A DNA stretch of 64,000 bases from Cohnella herbarum (GCF_012849095.1 NZ_CP051680.1:4118501-4182500); one strand, 5' to 3'; counted from the first letter of the stretch, positions 46,098 through 55,334 are shown. Made by a program: numbers and translations. The notes: generated by a model not told the origin, from the letters alone.

Positions 46098-46679
46098 TTA
46101 CTTGGCATCAAGACCGTAGTTGGCGGCCAGCGCCGCTAATCCGCCCGAGAAACCCGAGCCGACCGCTTGAAATTTCCAATCCGGTCCGTGACGGTAAAGC
46201 TCGCAGACGACGACGGCCGTCTCCACCGAGAAGTCCTCGCCAAGGTCGTACCGAAGAATTTCGGTGCCGGTTTGCTCGTCCACTAAACGCACGAACGCGT
46301 TGGACACTTGTCCGAAATTTTGGCTGCGCTGATTCGCGTCGTGAATCGTAACCGTAATTCCTATGCGATGCACCGTTTGAGGAATTTTACCGAAGTCGAG
46401 CTTGATTTGCTCGTCGTCCCCGTCTCCCAGACCGTCGCGGTTATCGCCGGTGTGCACGACTGCACCGGAATATACGGATAAGTTATTATAAAATACGAAA
46501 TCCTCGATCCCGCTTGCTTTTCCGCTCTGGTTAAGCAGGAAAGCCGATGCGTCCAAATCGAACGCTTCTCCGCCCGTATATTTGTTAGTGTCCCATCCAA
46601 GTCCGATAACCGCGCGCTGCAGACCTGGATTCGTTTTCGTCAAATCGATTCTTTGGCCTTTGGATAAGCTGATCGTCAT
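46098..46679 (-). CDS. terD: TerD-family calcium-binding stress protein
   Basis: 193 residues covering one TerD domain. The conserved calcium sites are visible as [14 protein letters not shown] and [17 protein letters not shown]. It is one of four single-domain copies in tandem, with 13 bases between it and the next upstream copy. TerD-type proteins confer tellurite, phage or colicin tolerance in some bacteria and are sigma-W-linked in B. subtilis. The ribosome site is GAGGGT upstream of the ATG. Confidence 0.92.
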   Translation of the reverse strand: MTISLSKGQRIDLTKTNPGLQRAVIGLGWDTNKYTGGEAFDLDASAFLLNQSGKASGIEDFVFYNNLSVYSGAVVHTGDNRDGLGDGDDEQIKLDFGKIPQTVHRIGITVTIHDANQRSQNFGQVSNAFVRLVDEQTGTEILRYDLGEDFSVETAVVVCELYRHGPDWKFQAVGSGFSGGLAALAANYGLDAK

Positions 46680-46692
46680 GATGTAAACCCTC

Positions 46693-47271
46693 CTATACTT
46701 GTACTCCGAAATCGCGGCAAAGACCCGCTAATCCGTCCCGATAGCCGCTTCCTACGGCGCTGAATTTCCATTCTCCGTTATGGCGATACAATTCCGCTAC
46801 GACGACCGCAGTCTCGATCGAGAAATCTTCTCCCAGATCGTACCGAATAAGCTCTTCGTTCGTTCCGTCCTTGAGAATACGGACGAATGCGTTAGCTACT
46901 TGTCCGAAATTCTGATTGCGCGACGCGGCATCGTGGATCGTGATGCAGAAAGCTACCTTCTCGATATTGGCGGGAACTTGATTCAGATCGATCGTCAGGG
47001 ACTCGTCGTCTCCCGCGCCTTCGCCGGTTTGATTATCGCCGGATAGCTGGATCGCTCCGTTCGTATTGCTCTTGTTATTATAGTAAATAAAATCGCTATC
47101 CGAGTTCACTTTACCGGAACCATTCAAGCAAAAGGCGGTCGCATCTAGGTCGAAGGAACTTCCGCCGTCGTATTTGTTCGTATCCCAGCCTAGACCGACT
47201 TTCACTTTAACGAGACCCGGATTGGTTTTGGTTAAATCGACTTTCTGACCTTTGGACAAATTTACAGCCAT
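46693..47271 (-). CDS. terD: TerD-family calcium-binding stress protein
   Basis: 192-residue TerD domain with [14 protein letters not shown] and [17 protein letters not shown] as the metal sites, and the family C-terminal [31 protein letters not shown]. It follows a terminator-like hairpin between it and the preceding copy, and the next copy starts 13 bases later. The ribosome site GAGGAACG precedes the ATG at 47271. Confidence 0.92.
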   Translation of the reverse strand: MAVNLSKGQKVDLTKTNPGLVKVKVGLGWDTNKYDGGSSFDLDATAFCLNGSGKVNSDSDFIYYNNKSNTNGAIQLSGDNQTGEGAGDDESLTIDLNQVPANIEKVAFCITIHDAASRNQNFGQVANAFVRILKDGTNEELIRYDLGEDFSIETAVVVAELYRHNGEWKFSAVGSGYRDGLAGLCRDFGVQV

Positions 47272-47291
47272 GGGACGTTCCTCCTCTAATT

Positions 47292-47326
47292 AAAAAAGGA
47301 CCGCAATCCGAATGAAAAGCGGTCCT
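47292..47326 (-). terminator. Terminator or attenuator within the terD series
   Basis: AGGACCGC (47297-47304) pairs with GCGGTCCT (47319-47326), followed by TTTTTT on the minus strand. It lies between two terD copies, so it probably lowers, rather than stops, transcription of the downstream genes. Confidence 0.8.
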
Positions 47327-47347
47327 CCACGCTCAGCGTTTTACAAA

Positions 47348-47923
47348 TTACATCAAACCGTAATCTTTGCACAATCCGGCAAGACCTTCTTTGTAGCCGC
47401 TGCCGACAGCGTTGAATTTCCATTCGCCGCTATGGCGATACAATTCGCCTACGACGACAGCCGTTTCAACGGAGAAATCTTCTCCCAAGTCGTAACGGAT
47501 CAATTCCGCTCCCGTGTCTTCGTTAACGATACGAACGAAAGCGTTCGTCACTTGACCGAAGTTTTGCGATCTTTCCGCAGCTTCGTGGATCGTAATGCAG
47601 AATGCGATTTTTTCCGTTTCCGGAGGCACGGTCGCAAGATTTACTTTAACTTGCTCATCGTCTCCATCGCCTTCGCCCGTCAAGTTATCGCCGGTATGAA
47701 TGACGGAACCGCTTGGGTTCTGGGTGTTGTTGTAGAATACGAAATCTTTTTCGGAAGCCGCTTTGCCGGCAGAATTCAGGCAGAAGATGGAAGCGTCTAA
47801 GTCGAACGCTTTTCCTCCATCATACTTGTTCGTATCCCAACCTAGTCCGACTAGAACTTTAGTAAGGCCCGGGTTTGTTTTCGTTAAATCGATTTTCTGA
47901 CCTTTAGATAAGCTGATTGACAT
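47348..47923 (-). CDS. terD: TerD-family calcium-binding stress protein
   Basis: 191 residues with [14 protein letters not shown] and [17 protein letters not shown]. Strongly similar to the 46098 and 46693 copies, suggesting local duplication. It is followed by the strong intergenic hairpin at 47292. ATG at 47923 has an AGAGG-type site. Confidence 0.92.
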   Translation of the reverse strand: MSISLSKGQKIDLTKTNPGLTKVLVGLGWDTNKYDGGKAFDLDASIFCLNSAGKAASEKDFVFYNNTQNPSGSVIHTGDNLTGEGDGDDEQVKVNLATVPPETEKIAFCITIHEAAERSQNFGQVTNAFVRIVNEDTGAELIRYDLGEDFSVETAVVVGELYRHSGEWKFNAVGSGYKEGLAGLCKDYGLM

Positions 47924-47970
47924 GTTAACTACCTCTTCTCATGATTTTTTTATCGTCATTCGACGAATTA

Positions 47971-48555
47971 TTATTGGTAACTGCGAGCCAATATATCAAT
48001 GTGCGGCGCATCCGTGCCTTCGCCGATCGCGTTAAACTTCCATTCGCCGCCATGACGGTAAATTTCTCCGACGACGAGCGCCGTTTTACCGGAATAGTTG
48101 TCCGTTAAGTTAAAGCGAACGAGCTCTTGTTCATTCGATTGATTCAGCACGCGAATGTACGCGGAGGAGATCATTCCGAAATCCTGCTTGCGATTAACGC
48201 AATCGTAAATGTTAACGACCATAAGGATCTTGTGGATATTCGCGGGAAGGCGAACCAGATCGATATGAATTTGCTCGTCGTCTCCGTCGCCTTCTCCCGT
48301 GCGATTATCGCCCGAGTGAACGACCGAGCCGTCCGGACTCTTCAAGTTGTGGAAGCAAACAAGGTTTTTCCCTTGAAGCTTGCCGTTCTCGTCCAGCAGG
48401 AGGGCGGAAGCATCGCAGTCAATATCCACTTTCTTGGAGCCGAAGAAACTCTTCTTCTCCACTGGATTCCATCCGAGACCAACGATTAGCTTGCTAAGTC
48501 CGGCATTGCCCTTCGTTAAATCGATTTTCTGTCCTTTTACTAGAGAAATCGTCAT
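47971..48555 (-). CDS. terD: TerD-family protein, first gene of the ter operon
   Basis: 194 residues from ATG at 48555, with AAGGGAG about 12 bases upstream. It differs from the others by an insertion (WNPVEKKSFFGSKKVDIDCDASALLLDENGK) and ends GEGTDAPHIDILARSYQ. The metal loop [17 protein letters not shown] is retained. A TTG-started frame is open to 48576. A sigma-W-type promoter lies about 90 bases upstream. Confidence 0.9.
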   Translation of the reverse strand: MTISLVKGQKIDLTKGNAGLSKLIVGLGWNPVEKKSFFGSKKVDIDCDASALLLDENGKLQGKNLVCFHNLKSPDGSVVHSGDNRTGEGDGDDEQIHIDLVRLPANIHKILMVVNIYDCVNRKQDFGMISSAYIRVLNQSNEQELVRFNLTDNYSGKTALVVGEIYRHGGEWKFNAIGEGTDAPHIDILARSYQ

Positions 48556-48642
48556 TTCAATGGGGTCTCCCTTCAATAATTCGATCGTGTTGCTTCTTCG
48601 TAATGGATTCTATGAATCTATCATCCACCGACTAACATAATT

Positions 48643-48668
48643 TACGACAATCCGACAAAAAGGTTTCA
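48643..48668 (-). promoter_or_regulatory. Sigma-W-type promoter of the ter operon
   Basis: On the minus strand TGAAAC (48663-48668) and CGTA (48643-48646) are separated by exactly 16 bases, matching the sigma-W/ECF consensus TGAAAC-N16-CGTA. It lies 88 bases upstream of the first terD. The orthologous B. subtilis yceC operon is under sigma-W control, supporting the call. Confidence 0.83.
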
Positions 48669-48814
48669 AGAAAGCGGACAACTAAATTATAAACCAATTC
48701 CACCTAGCCTATCAATAATTGGGAATCGCAATCGAACTGTAACCTTCTTGTCGATCGTTGCGTCAGTACACTTGTCGAATTCGCGCCACAAAACCTCTAG
48801 GAGAGTGCAAAATC

Positions 48815-49300
48815 ATGAAAAGAACGTTCGTTCTTATTATAACCGTCGTACTAAGTTTGGCCTTGAGCGCATGCTCGAGTAACGATAACCAAGCCGCGAT
48901 CGAATCCAAGGTTCCTCCCAAAGCAATGGCCGATCAAATGCTGCAGCAAATCGAACAACCGAAATTGATGGAGTTGGAATCCGGTCTCGTGGAACAGCTA
49001 TATCGCTTGGACCCGGCATTGCTCGAGGCCTACTCGATCAGAACGCCGCTTATGAACGTGAAGACGAATGAAATCGCAATTATTAAAGTCAAGAATGCCA
49101 AAGACGTTGCCAAAGTCGAAATGGCGATCAAACAGCGCGCGGCGGACGTGCAAAAACATTTCGAAACTTATCTCCCGGACCAGTACGAAATCGCTCAAAA
49201 TTACAAGCTGGTAACCAAAGGAAACTACGTATTCTTCGTTATTTCCGATAAAGCGGACGATTTCGTCAAAGCCTTCGAAAGCTTCTTCGGGTCCAAGTAA
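48815..49300 (+). CDS. DUF4358 lipoprotein, short form
   Basis: 161-residue lipoprotein: MKRTFVLIITVVLSLALSACSS gives a type II signal with lipobox LSAC. The mature part has a DUF4358 domain (MLQQIEQPKLMELESG, PLMNVKTNEIAIIKVKNAKDV, YLPDQYEIAQNYKLVTKGNYVFFVIS). The ATG at 48815 has AGGAG ten bases upstream. It begins the operon with an MBOAT acyltransferase, a DHHW protein and a second DUF4358 protein. The function is unknown; outer-surface localisation is predicted. Confidence 0.85.
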   Translation: MKRTFVLIITVVLSLALSACSSNDNQAAIESKVPPKAMADQMLQQIEQPKLMELESGLVEQLYRLDPALLEAYSIRTPLMNVKTNEIAIIKVKNAKDVAKVEMAIKQRAADVQKHFETYLPDQYEIAQNYKLVTKGNYVFFVISDKADDFVKAFESFFGSK

Positions 49301-49306
49301 GCGAAC

Positions 49307-50695
49307 ATGGTATTCAGCAACCTGCTGTTCCTATTCTTATTCTTGCCCGCCGTCCTGCTGCTGTATTACGTATCGCCGTGGAGAATCAAGAATCTCGTCC
49401 TATTCTTAACTAGCCTCGTCTTCTACGCATGGGGCGAACCGGTGTACATCGTTATTATGCTCATATCCACCGTAACGGATTACGTTTTCGGGTTGCTTCT
49501 TAGCAACCCGAAACGGAGCGCGATTCAACGCAAAGCGATCGTCGTGTTCTCCATTGCGATTAACCTTGCGTTGTTGTCTTATTTCAAATACGCGGATTTT
49601 CTCATTAACAACGTGAACGATCTGTTCGGCTCAAGTATTCCGTTAACGGAGCTTGCTCTCCCGATCGGAATCTCTTTCTACACATTTCAATCCATGTCCT
49701 ACATCGTAGATATCTATAGAGGAACGGCTAAAGCCCAGCGCAATTGGATCGACTTCGCTACGTTCGTCGCCTTGTTCCCGCAATTGGTCGCGGGGCCTAT
49801 CGTTCATTACAAGACGGTGTCCGAACAACTGCGCAAGCGTTCCGTCAACATCGAGATATTCGCCGAAGGCGTTCGACGGTTCATCATCGGATTGGCAAAG
49901 AAGGTATTACTGGCGAACAATATCGGTTTGCTGTGGAATTCCATCTCGAGTACGGATACCGGTTCTTTGGCCGTATTAACGGCTTGGCTAGGCATTATCG
50001 CGTTCGCGTTTCAGATTTATTTCGATTTCAGCGGTTATTCGGACATGGCGATCGGCCTGGGAATGATGTTCGGTTTCCGATTTAACGAGAACTTTAACAA
50101 GCCCTATACCGCGCAGAGTATTACGGACTTCTGGCGGAGATGGCATATTTCGCTCAGCAGTTGGTTCCGGGATTACGTCTACATCCCGCTAGGAGGTAAC
50201 CGGCGAGGTCTAGGCGTTCAACTGCGGAACATCCTCATCGTCTGGCTGCTTACCGGCATCTGGCACGGGGCGAGCTGGAATTTCCTATTGTGGGGCTTAT
50301 ACTTCGGCGTCATTCTGATTCTCGAGAAATGGTGGGTGCTGAAGCGACTCGACCGCATGCCTCGTTGGGTCAGACATGCCTACGCGATCGTGTTGATCCT
50401 TATCGGATGGGTGCTGTTCGCTTTCGAAGAGCTTCCTAAAGTAGGAAGCTATCTGCAAGCGATGATCGGGCTGTCAGGTCGGCCGCTTTGGGACGATGTC
50501 ACGATATATTTCGCTTACACGAACGCGATCTTGATCATCGTGCTCATCGTTGCTTCGTTGCCTAGGAAATCCGCTTCAGAACCGGGAGGCAGAAATCCGA
50601 TGCTGAATCTCGCGTGGTGCGGAGTCTTGTTTTTCCTATCCGTCGCTTACTTGGTCGATGCGACCTTTAATCCGTTCTTATATTTCCGTTTTTAA
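49307..50695 (+). CDS. MBOAT-family O-acyltransferase (AlgI/DltB type)
   Basis: 462 residues with about 11 membrane helices. The MBOAT core RRWHISLSSWFRDYVYIPLGGNRRG lies at about 278-302 and the catalytic His in LTGIWHGASWNFLLWG at about 322-337. Such enzymes transfer acyl (usually acetyl) groups across the membrane to extracellular polysaccharide or teichoic acid. The start codon is 6 bases after the DUF4358 stop with no clear ribosome site, indicating coupling. The DHHW protein following it probably completes the transfer outside. Confidence 0.9.
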   Translation: MVFSNLLFLFLFLPAVLLLYYVSPWRIKNLVLFLTSLVFYAWGEPVYIVIMLISTVTDYVFGLLLSNPKRSAIQRKAIVVFSIAINLALLSYFKYADFLINNVNDLFGSSIPLTELALPIGISFYTFQSMSYIVDIYRGTAKAQRNWIDFATFVALFPQLVAGPIVHYKTVSEQLRKRSVNIEIFAEGVRRFIIGLAKKVLLANNIGLLWNSISSTDTGSLAVLTAWLGIIAFAFQIYFDFSGYSDMAIGLGMMFGFRFNENFNKPYTAQSITDFWRRWHISLSSWFRDYVYIPLGGNRRGLGVQLRNILIVWLLTGIWHGASWNFLLWGLYFGVILILEKWWVLKRLDRMPRWVRHAYAIVLILIGWVLFAFEELPKVGSYLQAMIGLSGRPLWDDVTIYFAYTNAILIIVLIVASLPRKSASEPGGRNPMLNLAWCGVLFFLSVAYLVDATFNPFLYFRF

Positions 50696-50706
50696 GGGGT
50701 TTAACG

Positions 50707-51861
50707 ATGATGATGAACAATAATCGGAGGACTGACCGCTTACTCGTCGGGGGATTCGTCTCCGTGCTGTTTCTGATGTCCGCCGCCTTTCTTCTGCACC
50801 CTACCGTTAAGTTCTCGGAGCTCGAGAATCGATACTTGCAGAATGCTCCCCGTTTTACTTGGGACAACCTGGTATCCAAGGCATTCGCGGAAGACGCCGA
50901 GAAGTACGTAACGGATCATTTTCCTTATCGCGACGATTGGGTGTGGGTGAAGTCCTCGTTGGAACAGCTGCGCCTGCAGCAGGAGAACAACGGGATTTAT
51001 AAAGGCGAAGACGGATACTTGTTCGAAAAATTCGCTAAGCCGGACTATGCGGAGCTTCAAAAATATGCCGAAGCCGTAAAACGATTCGCCGCAAGCCATC
51101 CTGAAGTCGACATGACGTTCATGCTCGCTCCAACATCTATCGGCATGTATCCGGAACGATTGCCGTGGAAAGCTCCGTTCTACTCCGAAGCTAAGGTAAA
51201 TCATTGGATTGCCGACCGTATCGGGCAAGACGTCACGTTCATGGACGGCTTCGATTTTCTTCGTCCGCATGCTTCGGAAGATCTCTATTACCGGACGGAT
51301 CACCATTGGACAACGCTCGGCGCTTATTATGCCTATGCAGCTTACGCTGAGCAGATGGGGTGGCAGCCGCTGAGCAAAGATCAGTTCAGGATCGAAACCG
51401 TGAGCGAATCGTTCTTGGGAAGTTATCATACCCGTAGTCAATTTAGCGGATTAAAGCCGGATTCGATCCAAGCTTATATCCCGAAGAAACCTGTAAGCAC
51501 GGAAATTTACATCGCCGATACGGACACGACGGTGACGGGTTTATACGATGATAGCTTCCTAGGGAAGAAAGACCAGTATTCGTATTTCCTCGGCGGGGTA
51601 CATGCCCTTACCACGATCAAGACAAGTCTCGACCCGCAAACCGCCGACCAAGGGAAACTGCTCGTTTTGAAAGACTCTTACGCTCACAGCTTTATTCCGT
51701 TCCTTACTCAACACGTATCGCAAATCGATATGATAGACATTCGTTATTACAACGGCAATATCGGCGATTATATGAAAGAGAACGGAATTACGGACGTATT
51801 GATGATGTTCAATACTGCCACCTTCGTCGAGAACGGCGAAATTCTAAAAATCGACGATTAA
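50707..51861 (+). CDS. DHHW/AlgX-like extracytoplasmic acetylation protein
   Basis: 384 residues with an N-terminal membrane anchor (RLLVGGFVSVLFLMSAAFLLH). The RTDHHWTTLGAYYAYAAYAEQ motif near residue 200 is the hallmark of DHHW/AlgX/AlgJ SGNH-like proteins, which accept acyl groups and pass them to polysaccharide; GKLLVLKDSYAHSFIPFL near 316 carries the catalytic Ser. It directly follows the MBOAT gene (12 bases), as in known acetylation pairs. The polymer acylated is not known. Confidence 0.88.
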   Translation: MMMNNNRRTDRLLVGGFVSVLFLMSAAFLLHPTVKFSELENRYLQNAPRFTWDNLVSKAFAEDAEKYVTDHFPYRDDWVWVKSSLEQLRLQQENNGIYKGEDGYLFEKFAKPDYAELQKYAEAVKRFAASHPEVDMTFMLAPTSIGMYPERLPWKAPFYSEAKVNHWIADRIGQDVTFMDGFDFLRPHASEDLYYRTDHHWTTLGAYYAYAAYAEQMGWQPLSKDQFRIETVSESFLGSYHTRSQFSGLKPDSIQAYIPKKPVSTEIYIADTDTTVTGLYDDSFLGKKDQYSYFLGGVHALTTIKTSLDPQTADQGKLLVLKDSYAHSFIPFLTQHVSQIDMIDIRYYNGNIGDYMKENGITDVLMMFNTATFVENGEILKIDD

Positions 51862-51953
51862 TGAATCGGGTTCCTACTGCAACATTTCGGAGACAAGCTC
51901 CGTCTGAAAATAAGTAATACGATAACGCATAGACACCAAGGAGATTTTACGCC

Positions 51954-52718
51954 ATGAAAAAAAGCGCCATGACATTCCTTCTAGTTACCGCACTACTCGG
52001 GAGCTTGCTAACGGCTTGCTCCGGCAATTCAGCCAACAATAACAACAACGTACCTACTTCGACTAGCGAAGCAACCCATAGCGGCGAATCAAGTCCTGGC
52101 TCTAGTCCGGAAGCAAGTCCAAGCGAATCCGCGAGTCCTAGCTCGGAAGCGAGCGGAAGCCCTGAACCAAGCGAAAGCGCGGAAGCCGGCAAATCTCCGG
52201 AGCCAACTAAGACACCTGAAGCCAGCAAGGCGCCTGAAGCTACTAAAAAGCCAGAACCCACCAAGAAACCTGAACCGAGCAAGAAACCCGAACCGAGCAA
52301 AAAACCGGAACCGAGCAAAGATCCGGCACCGGCAACGAAGGATCTCTTGGACGGAATGCTGAAGCAGGTCGAACAACCGTCCCTGATGGATATCGATGCA
52401 GACCAACTAAAAGAATTGTACGGCATAGATACGAAGATTCTCGCGGAATTCTCAGCCAAGATGCCTATGATGAACGTCAAAACAAACGAAATCGCCATCT
52501 TCAAAGTAAAGAACGCCAAAGATATCGCCGCCGTTAAAAAGGGGATCAAGAAACGCGCGGAGGCTGTCCAAAAAAGCTTTGAGCAATACCTGCCGGACCA
52601 GTACGAAAACGCCAAAAACTATAAAGTCGCCACGAAAGGCAATTACGTATTGTTCGTGATCTCCGAAAGCGCCGACGATCTGGAGAAAGCTTTCCAAGCC
52701 GCCTTCGATAAGAAATGA
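51954..52718 (+). CDS. DUF4358 lipoprotein with Pro/Glu/Lys linker
   Basis: 254 residues. A lipoprotein signal with lipobox LLTACSG is followed by an Asn/Ser/Pro-rich spacer (25-95) and a KPEPSK repeat segment (about 96-122), like wall-spanning linkers. The C-terminal DUF4358 domain is a close paralogue of the 48815 protein (PMMNVKTNEIAIFKVKNAKDI, YLPDQYENAKNYKVATKGNYVLFVIS). The KPEPSK units are 18-bp DNA repeats at 52250-52325. The two paralogues bracket the MBOAT-DHHW pair. Confidence 0.85.
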   Translation: MKKSAMTFLLVTALLGSLLTACSGNSANNNNNVPTSTSEATHSGESSPGSSPEASPSESASPSSEASGSPEPSESAEAGKSPEPTKTPEASKAPEATKKPEPTKKPEPSKKPEPSKKPEPSKDPAPATKDLLDGMLKQVEQPSLMDIDADQLKELYGIDTKILAEFSAKMPMMNVKTNEIAIFKVKNAKDIAAVKKGIKKRAEAVQKSFEQYLPDQYENAKNYKVATKGNYVLFVISESADDLEKAFQAAFDKK

Positions 52719-52740
52719 GCTATTTTCATAGCTGACCATT

Positions 52741-52785
52741 AAAAAAGCGGGATCCGATTATGCTCGGATCCCGCTTGCTTTTTCC
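52741..52785. terminator. Bidirectional terminator
   Basis: Perfect 13-bp stem AAGCGGGATCCGA/TCGGATCCCGCTT with A6 before and T5 after. It separates the DUF4358 gene from the convergent NlpC/P60 gene. Confidence 0.92.
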
Positions 52786-52786
52786 G

Positions 52787-53263
52787 CTATAGTACGCGAC
52801 GCGCCGTCACGTAATTTTTCGTCCAATAGCTCGAATTCATGTTCGATACGGTCACGCCTTGACTGCTGCTAGCATGAAGGATTTTACCGTCGCCCGCGTA
52901 GATCGCCACGTGACTGATTCCGTTACCGCCCGTTCTGAAGAACACCAGATCTCCAACGCTCAGATAAGCCTTGTCGACCTTCTCGCCGGTATAGGCTTGA
53001 GATATCGAAGTGCGAGGCAACTCGATTCCGAATTGATCGAACACATACTGAACGTACGAGGAGCAATCGAAAGCATATGTAACGCCCGCTTCGGCTCCGT
53101 ATTGATAAGGCGTTCCGAGATGTTCTTTGCCGTACGCGACCAAATCCAACGACTGTTGCGTAGCCGCGCTTGCTTTCGGCGAAGCGGCGATCATGGAGCC
53201 GAACAAACCGGTAACGACCAAGCTGCAAGCGAGCAATAATTTTATCGTAAGTTTCTTATTCAT
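52787..53263 (-). CDS. Secreted NlpC/P60 peptidoglycan endopeptidase
   Basis: 158 residues with a signal peptide (MNKKLTIKLLLACSLVVTGLFGSMIAASPKASA). The NlpC/P60 domain has catalytic Cys in YAFDCSSYVQYVF and His in GISHVAIYAGDGKILHAS. The enzyme cleaves gamma-D-Glu bonds in stem peptides. It has no LysM or SH3 wall-binding domain, so targeting is unclear. The ATG at 53263 has AGGAGG ten bases upstream; the frame upstream to 53365 has no such site. Confidence 0.9.
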   Translation of the reverse strand: MNKKLTIKLLLACSLVVTGLFGSMIAASPKASAATQQSLDLVAYGKEHLGTPYQYGAEAGVTYAFDCSSYVQYVFDQFGIELPRTSISQAYTGEKVDKAYLSVGDLVFFRTGGNGISHVAIYAGDGKILHASSSQGVTVSNMNSSYWTKNYVTARRVL

Positions 53264-53451
53264 GAGTGCGTATCCTCCTGCTTCTCTGGATGCATGCGAT
53301 CCATCGTTGTCGGAGATTAATATATCACACTCGGAATCGCCGATAATTTTCCAAGGAGAACGCAAACGTTGACTCCATCGTGCATTTTCGGCTTTCTTAG
53401 AATTAAGTTAGAAAACGTTAATTTTGTTACATCCGAGCCGCAAAGGGGTAC

Positions 53452-53925
53452 TTATCCGCTTAACCCGCGCCTAATCAGGTTAGCTGACACGGGGATTCCG
53501 CCAATTTCTCGAGCCCATACGGATAGCTGTCCGACATGGTGGATTTCGTGCGCGATGACGTGTCTCAGTACTTCTCCCCAGGTTAGTCGGAACTCCGATC
53601 CGTCTCTTAAGCGTTCCATGTGAATCCGGTTTTCCAAGCTTCCGTCCCACGACTCGATGAACGGACGAACCTCTTTCCTGAACGATTCGTCCAGCTGTCG
53701 TATCCTCTCCAAGCTGCTATATTCCTCGAAGCTTTCTTGAAAATCGGGAAGCCCTTGAATTTCCCGAATCCAGCTCCATTCTACGTCGACAATATGAAAT
53801 AACGTATGCAAAATGCCTCCGACTCCGCCCGTGCGAACCTTCAGCAGTTCTTCCTCCGTGATGTTCTTGCACCATTCGTACCACTCTTCCCGAACCTGCC
53901 AATTATATTCGAACATCATTTTCAA
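53452..53925 (-). CDS. DinB-family protein
   Basis: 157-residue four-helix-bundle protein of the DinB/YfiT-like superfamily. The three putative metal ligands are a His in HTLFHIVDVEWSWI and two in RHVIAHEIHHVGQLSVWAREIG. Metal-dependent thiol-transferases of this fold often use bacillithiol, but its reaction is unknown. No linked partner is seen. Confidence 0.83.
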   Translation of the reverse strand: MKMMFEYNWQVREEWYEWCKNITEEELLKVRTGGVGGILHTLFHIVDVEWSWIREIQGLPDFQESFEEYSSLERIRQLDESFRKEVRPFIESWDGSLENRIHMERLRDGSEFRLTWGEVLRHVIAHEIHHVGQLSVWAREIGGIPVSANLIRRGLSG

Positions 53926-54064
53926 CCCGATTCCCCCTGAATAAAGAGATACCTGCTTACCTTCATTGTATAATCATCGGCTTCTTATTCAAACAAGGAT
54001 TTTGCGGGCTTTCGAGCTTTGGATCGTCGAATGGTTGGTCGGCTGGCCGGTTGCCGGTTGGCCG

Positions 54065-55309
54065 CTATACCTTTAGCTCAGTATGATTGATCATCGAGGT
54101 TTCGATTTGAATCGTCGTATGTTGAATCTTAAACCGTTCCTCGACGAGGCGAATAGCCTGCTGCAAAATATGCTGATTATCCGTATCATCTTCAACAAGA
54201 AGATGGCAGCTCAGCGAATCCAAACCCGAAGTAATCGTCCAGATGTGGAGATCGTGTACGTCTATGACGCCCTTGATTTCGGTTAACGTCGATTTCACTT
54301 CCTCCTGGTTCACCGTAATCGGCGTTCCCTCCATGAGGATATGCACCGTATGCTTGATGACCCCCCAAGCGCTCTTTAGGATCAGCAAAGACACCAGCAC
54401 GCTAATAATCGGATCGGCCACATACCAATTGAATGCAAGCATGATAATGCCGGCCAATACCGCTCCGACGGAACCGAGCGCATCCCCGATGACGTGAAGA
54501 TAAGCGCTTCTTAGATTTACGTTGTTCTTGACGTCGCCTTGTTTCATTAACGCGAACGCGCTCGCTAGATTCGCGATAAGCCCGACCGACGCGATTAAGA
54601 TCATCGATAGGCTCGACACCTCCGGAGGAGCGTTAAACCGCTGAACGGCTTCCCACATGATAAATCCCGCAATGACGAATAGCGTAACTCCGTTGAATAG
54701 AGCGGCTAAAATTTCGAACCGGTAAAATCCGTAAGTTTTGCTTGGCGAAGCCGGCTTCGTCGCGAACCAAATGGCGACCAAGCTCAACGCCAACGAACTG
54801 GCATCGCTAAGCATGTGACCGGAATCGGATAATAAAGCCAAGCTGTTCGTAATAAGTCCGCCGAAGAACTCAAGCAACATGATACCTGCCGTTATGATAA
54901 GGGCGATCGTCAACCCCCGTTTGTTCCCCTCGCGGCCGGCATCATGGTGATGATGGCCTCCTAGCCCATGATGATGATGATGGCTATGGTCGTGCCCAGC
55001 GTGGGAATGGGCGTGTCTGCCGCGAGAATGCTCGTGCGAATGGTTGTGATCGTGATCGGCGTGACCGTGCTTTTGGCTGTGATCGTGATCGGCGTGATCG
55101 TGTTCGTGGTCATGATCGGTGTGATCGTGACTGGCATGATCATGATCGGCGTGATCGTGGCTGGCGTGATCGTGGCTGGCGTGATCGTGGTCGGTGTGAT
55201 CGTGGCTGGCGTGATCGTGGCTGGCGTGATCGTGGTCGATGTGATCATTATCGTGTCTGCTGCTGTCAGCTTTGTCGCTCGAGTATCCGGGTTTTCGATT
55301 GTTATTCAT
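54065..55309 (-). CDS. czcD: Cation-diffusion-facilitator zinc exporter, CzcD-like
   Basis: About 414 residues. The first ~125 are an exceptional His/Asp-rich tail (SHDHASHDHTDHDH repeats, then HSHHHHHGLGGHHHHD), likely zinc-buffering. Six membrane helices follow with the CDF Zn sites LSDSGHMLSDASSLALSL and LRSAYLHVIGDALGSVGAV, and a cytosolic C-terminal domain with DVHDLHIWTITSGLDSLSCHLLVED. The ATG at 55309 has GAGG eight bases upstream. An ArsR-type operator overlaps its promoter region. Confidence 0.92.
   Translation of the reverse strand: MNNNRKPGYSSDKADSSRHDNDHIDHDHASHDHASHDHTDHDHASHDHASHDHADHDHASHDHTDHDHEHDHADHDHSQKHGHADHDHNHSHEHSRGRHAHSHAGHDHSHHHHHGLGGHHHHDAGREGNKRGLTIALIITAGIMLLEFFGGLITNSLALLSDSGHMLSDASSLALSLVAIWFATKPASPSKTYGFYRFEILAALFNGVTLFVIAGFIMWEAVQRFNAPPEVSSLSMILIASVGLIANLASAFALMKQGDVKNNVNLRSAYLHVIGDALGSVGAVLAGIIMLAFNWYVADPIISVLVSLLILKSAWGVIKHTVHILMEGTPITVNQEEVKSTLTEIKGVIDVHDLHIWTITSGLDSLSCHLLVEDDTDNQHILQQAIRLVEERFKIQHTTIQIETSMINHTELKV
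55075..55250 (-). repeat. 15-bp-based coding repeat (His-rich tail)
   Basis: Repeated words of the type GCGTGATCGTGGCTG encode the SHDHA/DHDHT units of the CzcD-like tail on the minus strand. Repeat number is likely to vary between strains; the complementary frame at 54968-55486 is only its shadow. Confidence 0.75.
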
Positions 55310-55334
55310 GTGATCAACCTCGCTTATCTCATAC

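Noticed and set aside
53990..54064. GGTTGG/GGCTGGCCGG-rich stretch after the zinc exporter
   Set aside because: Short and irregular; neither a clear hairpin with T-run nor a counted repeat.
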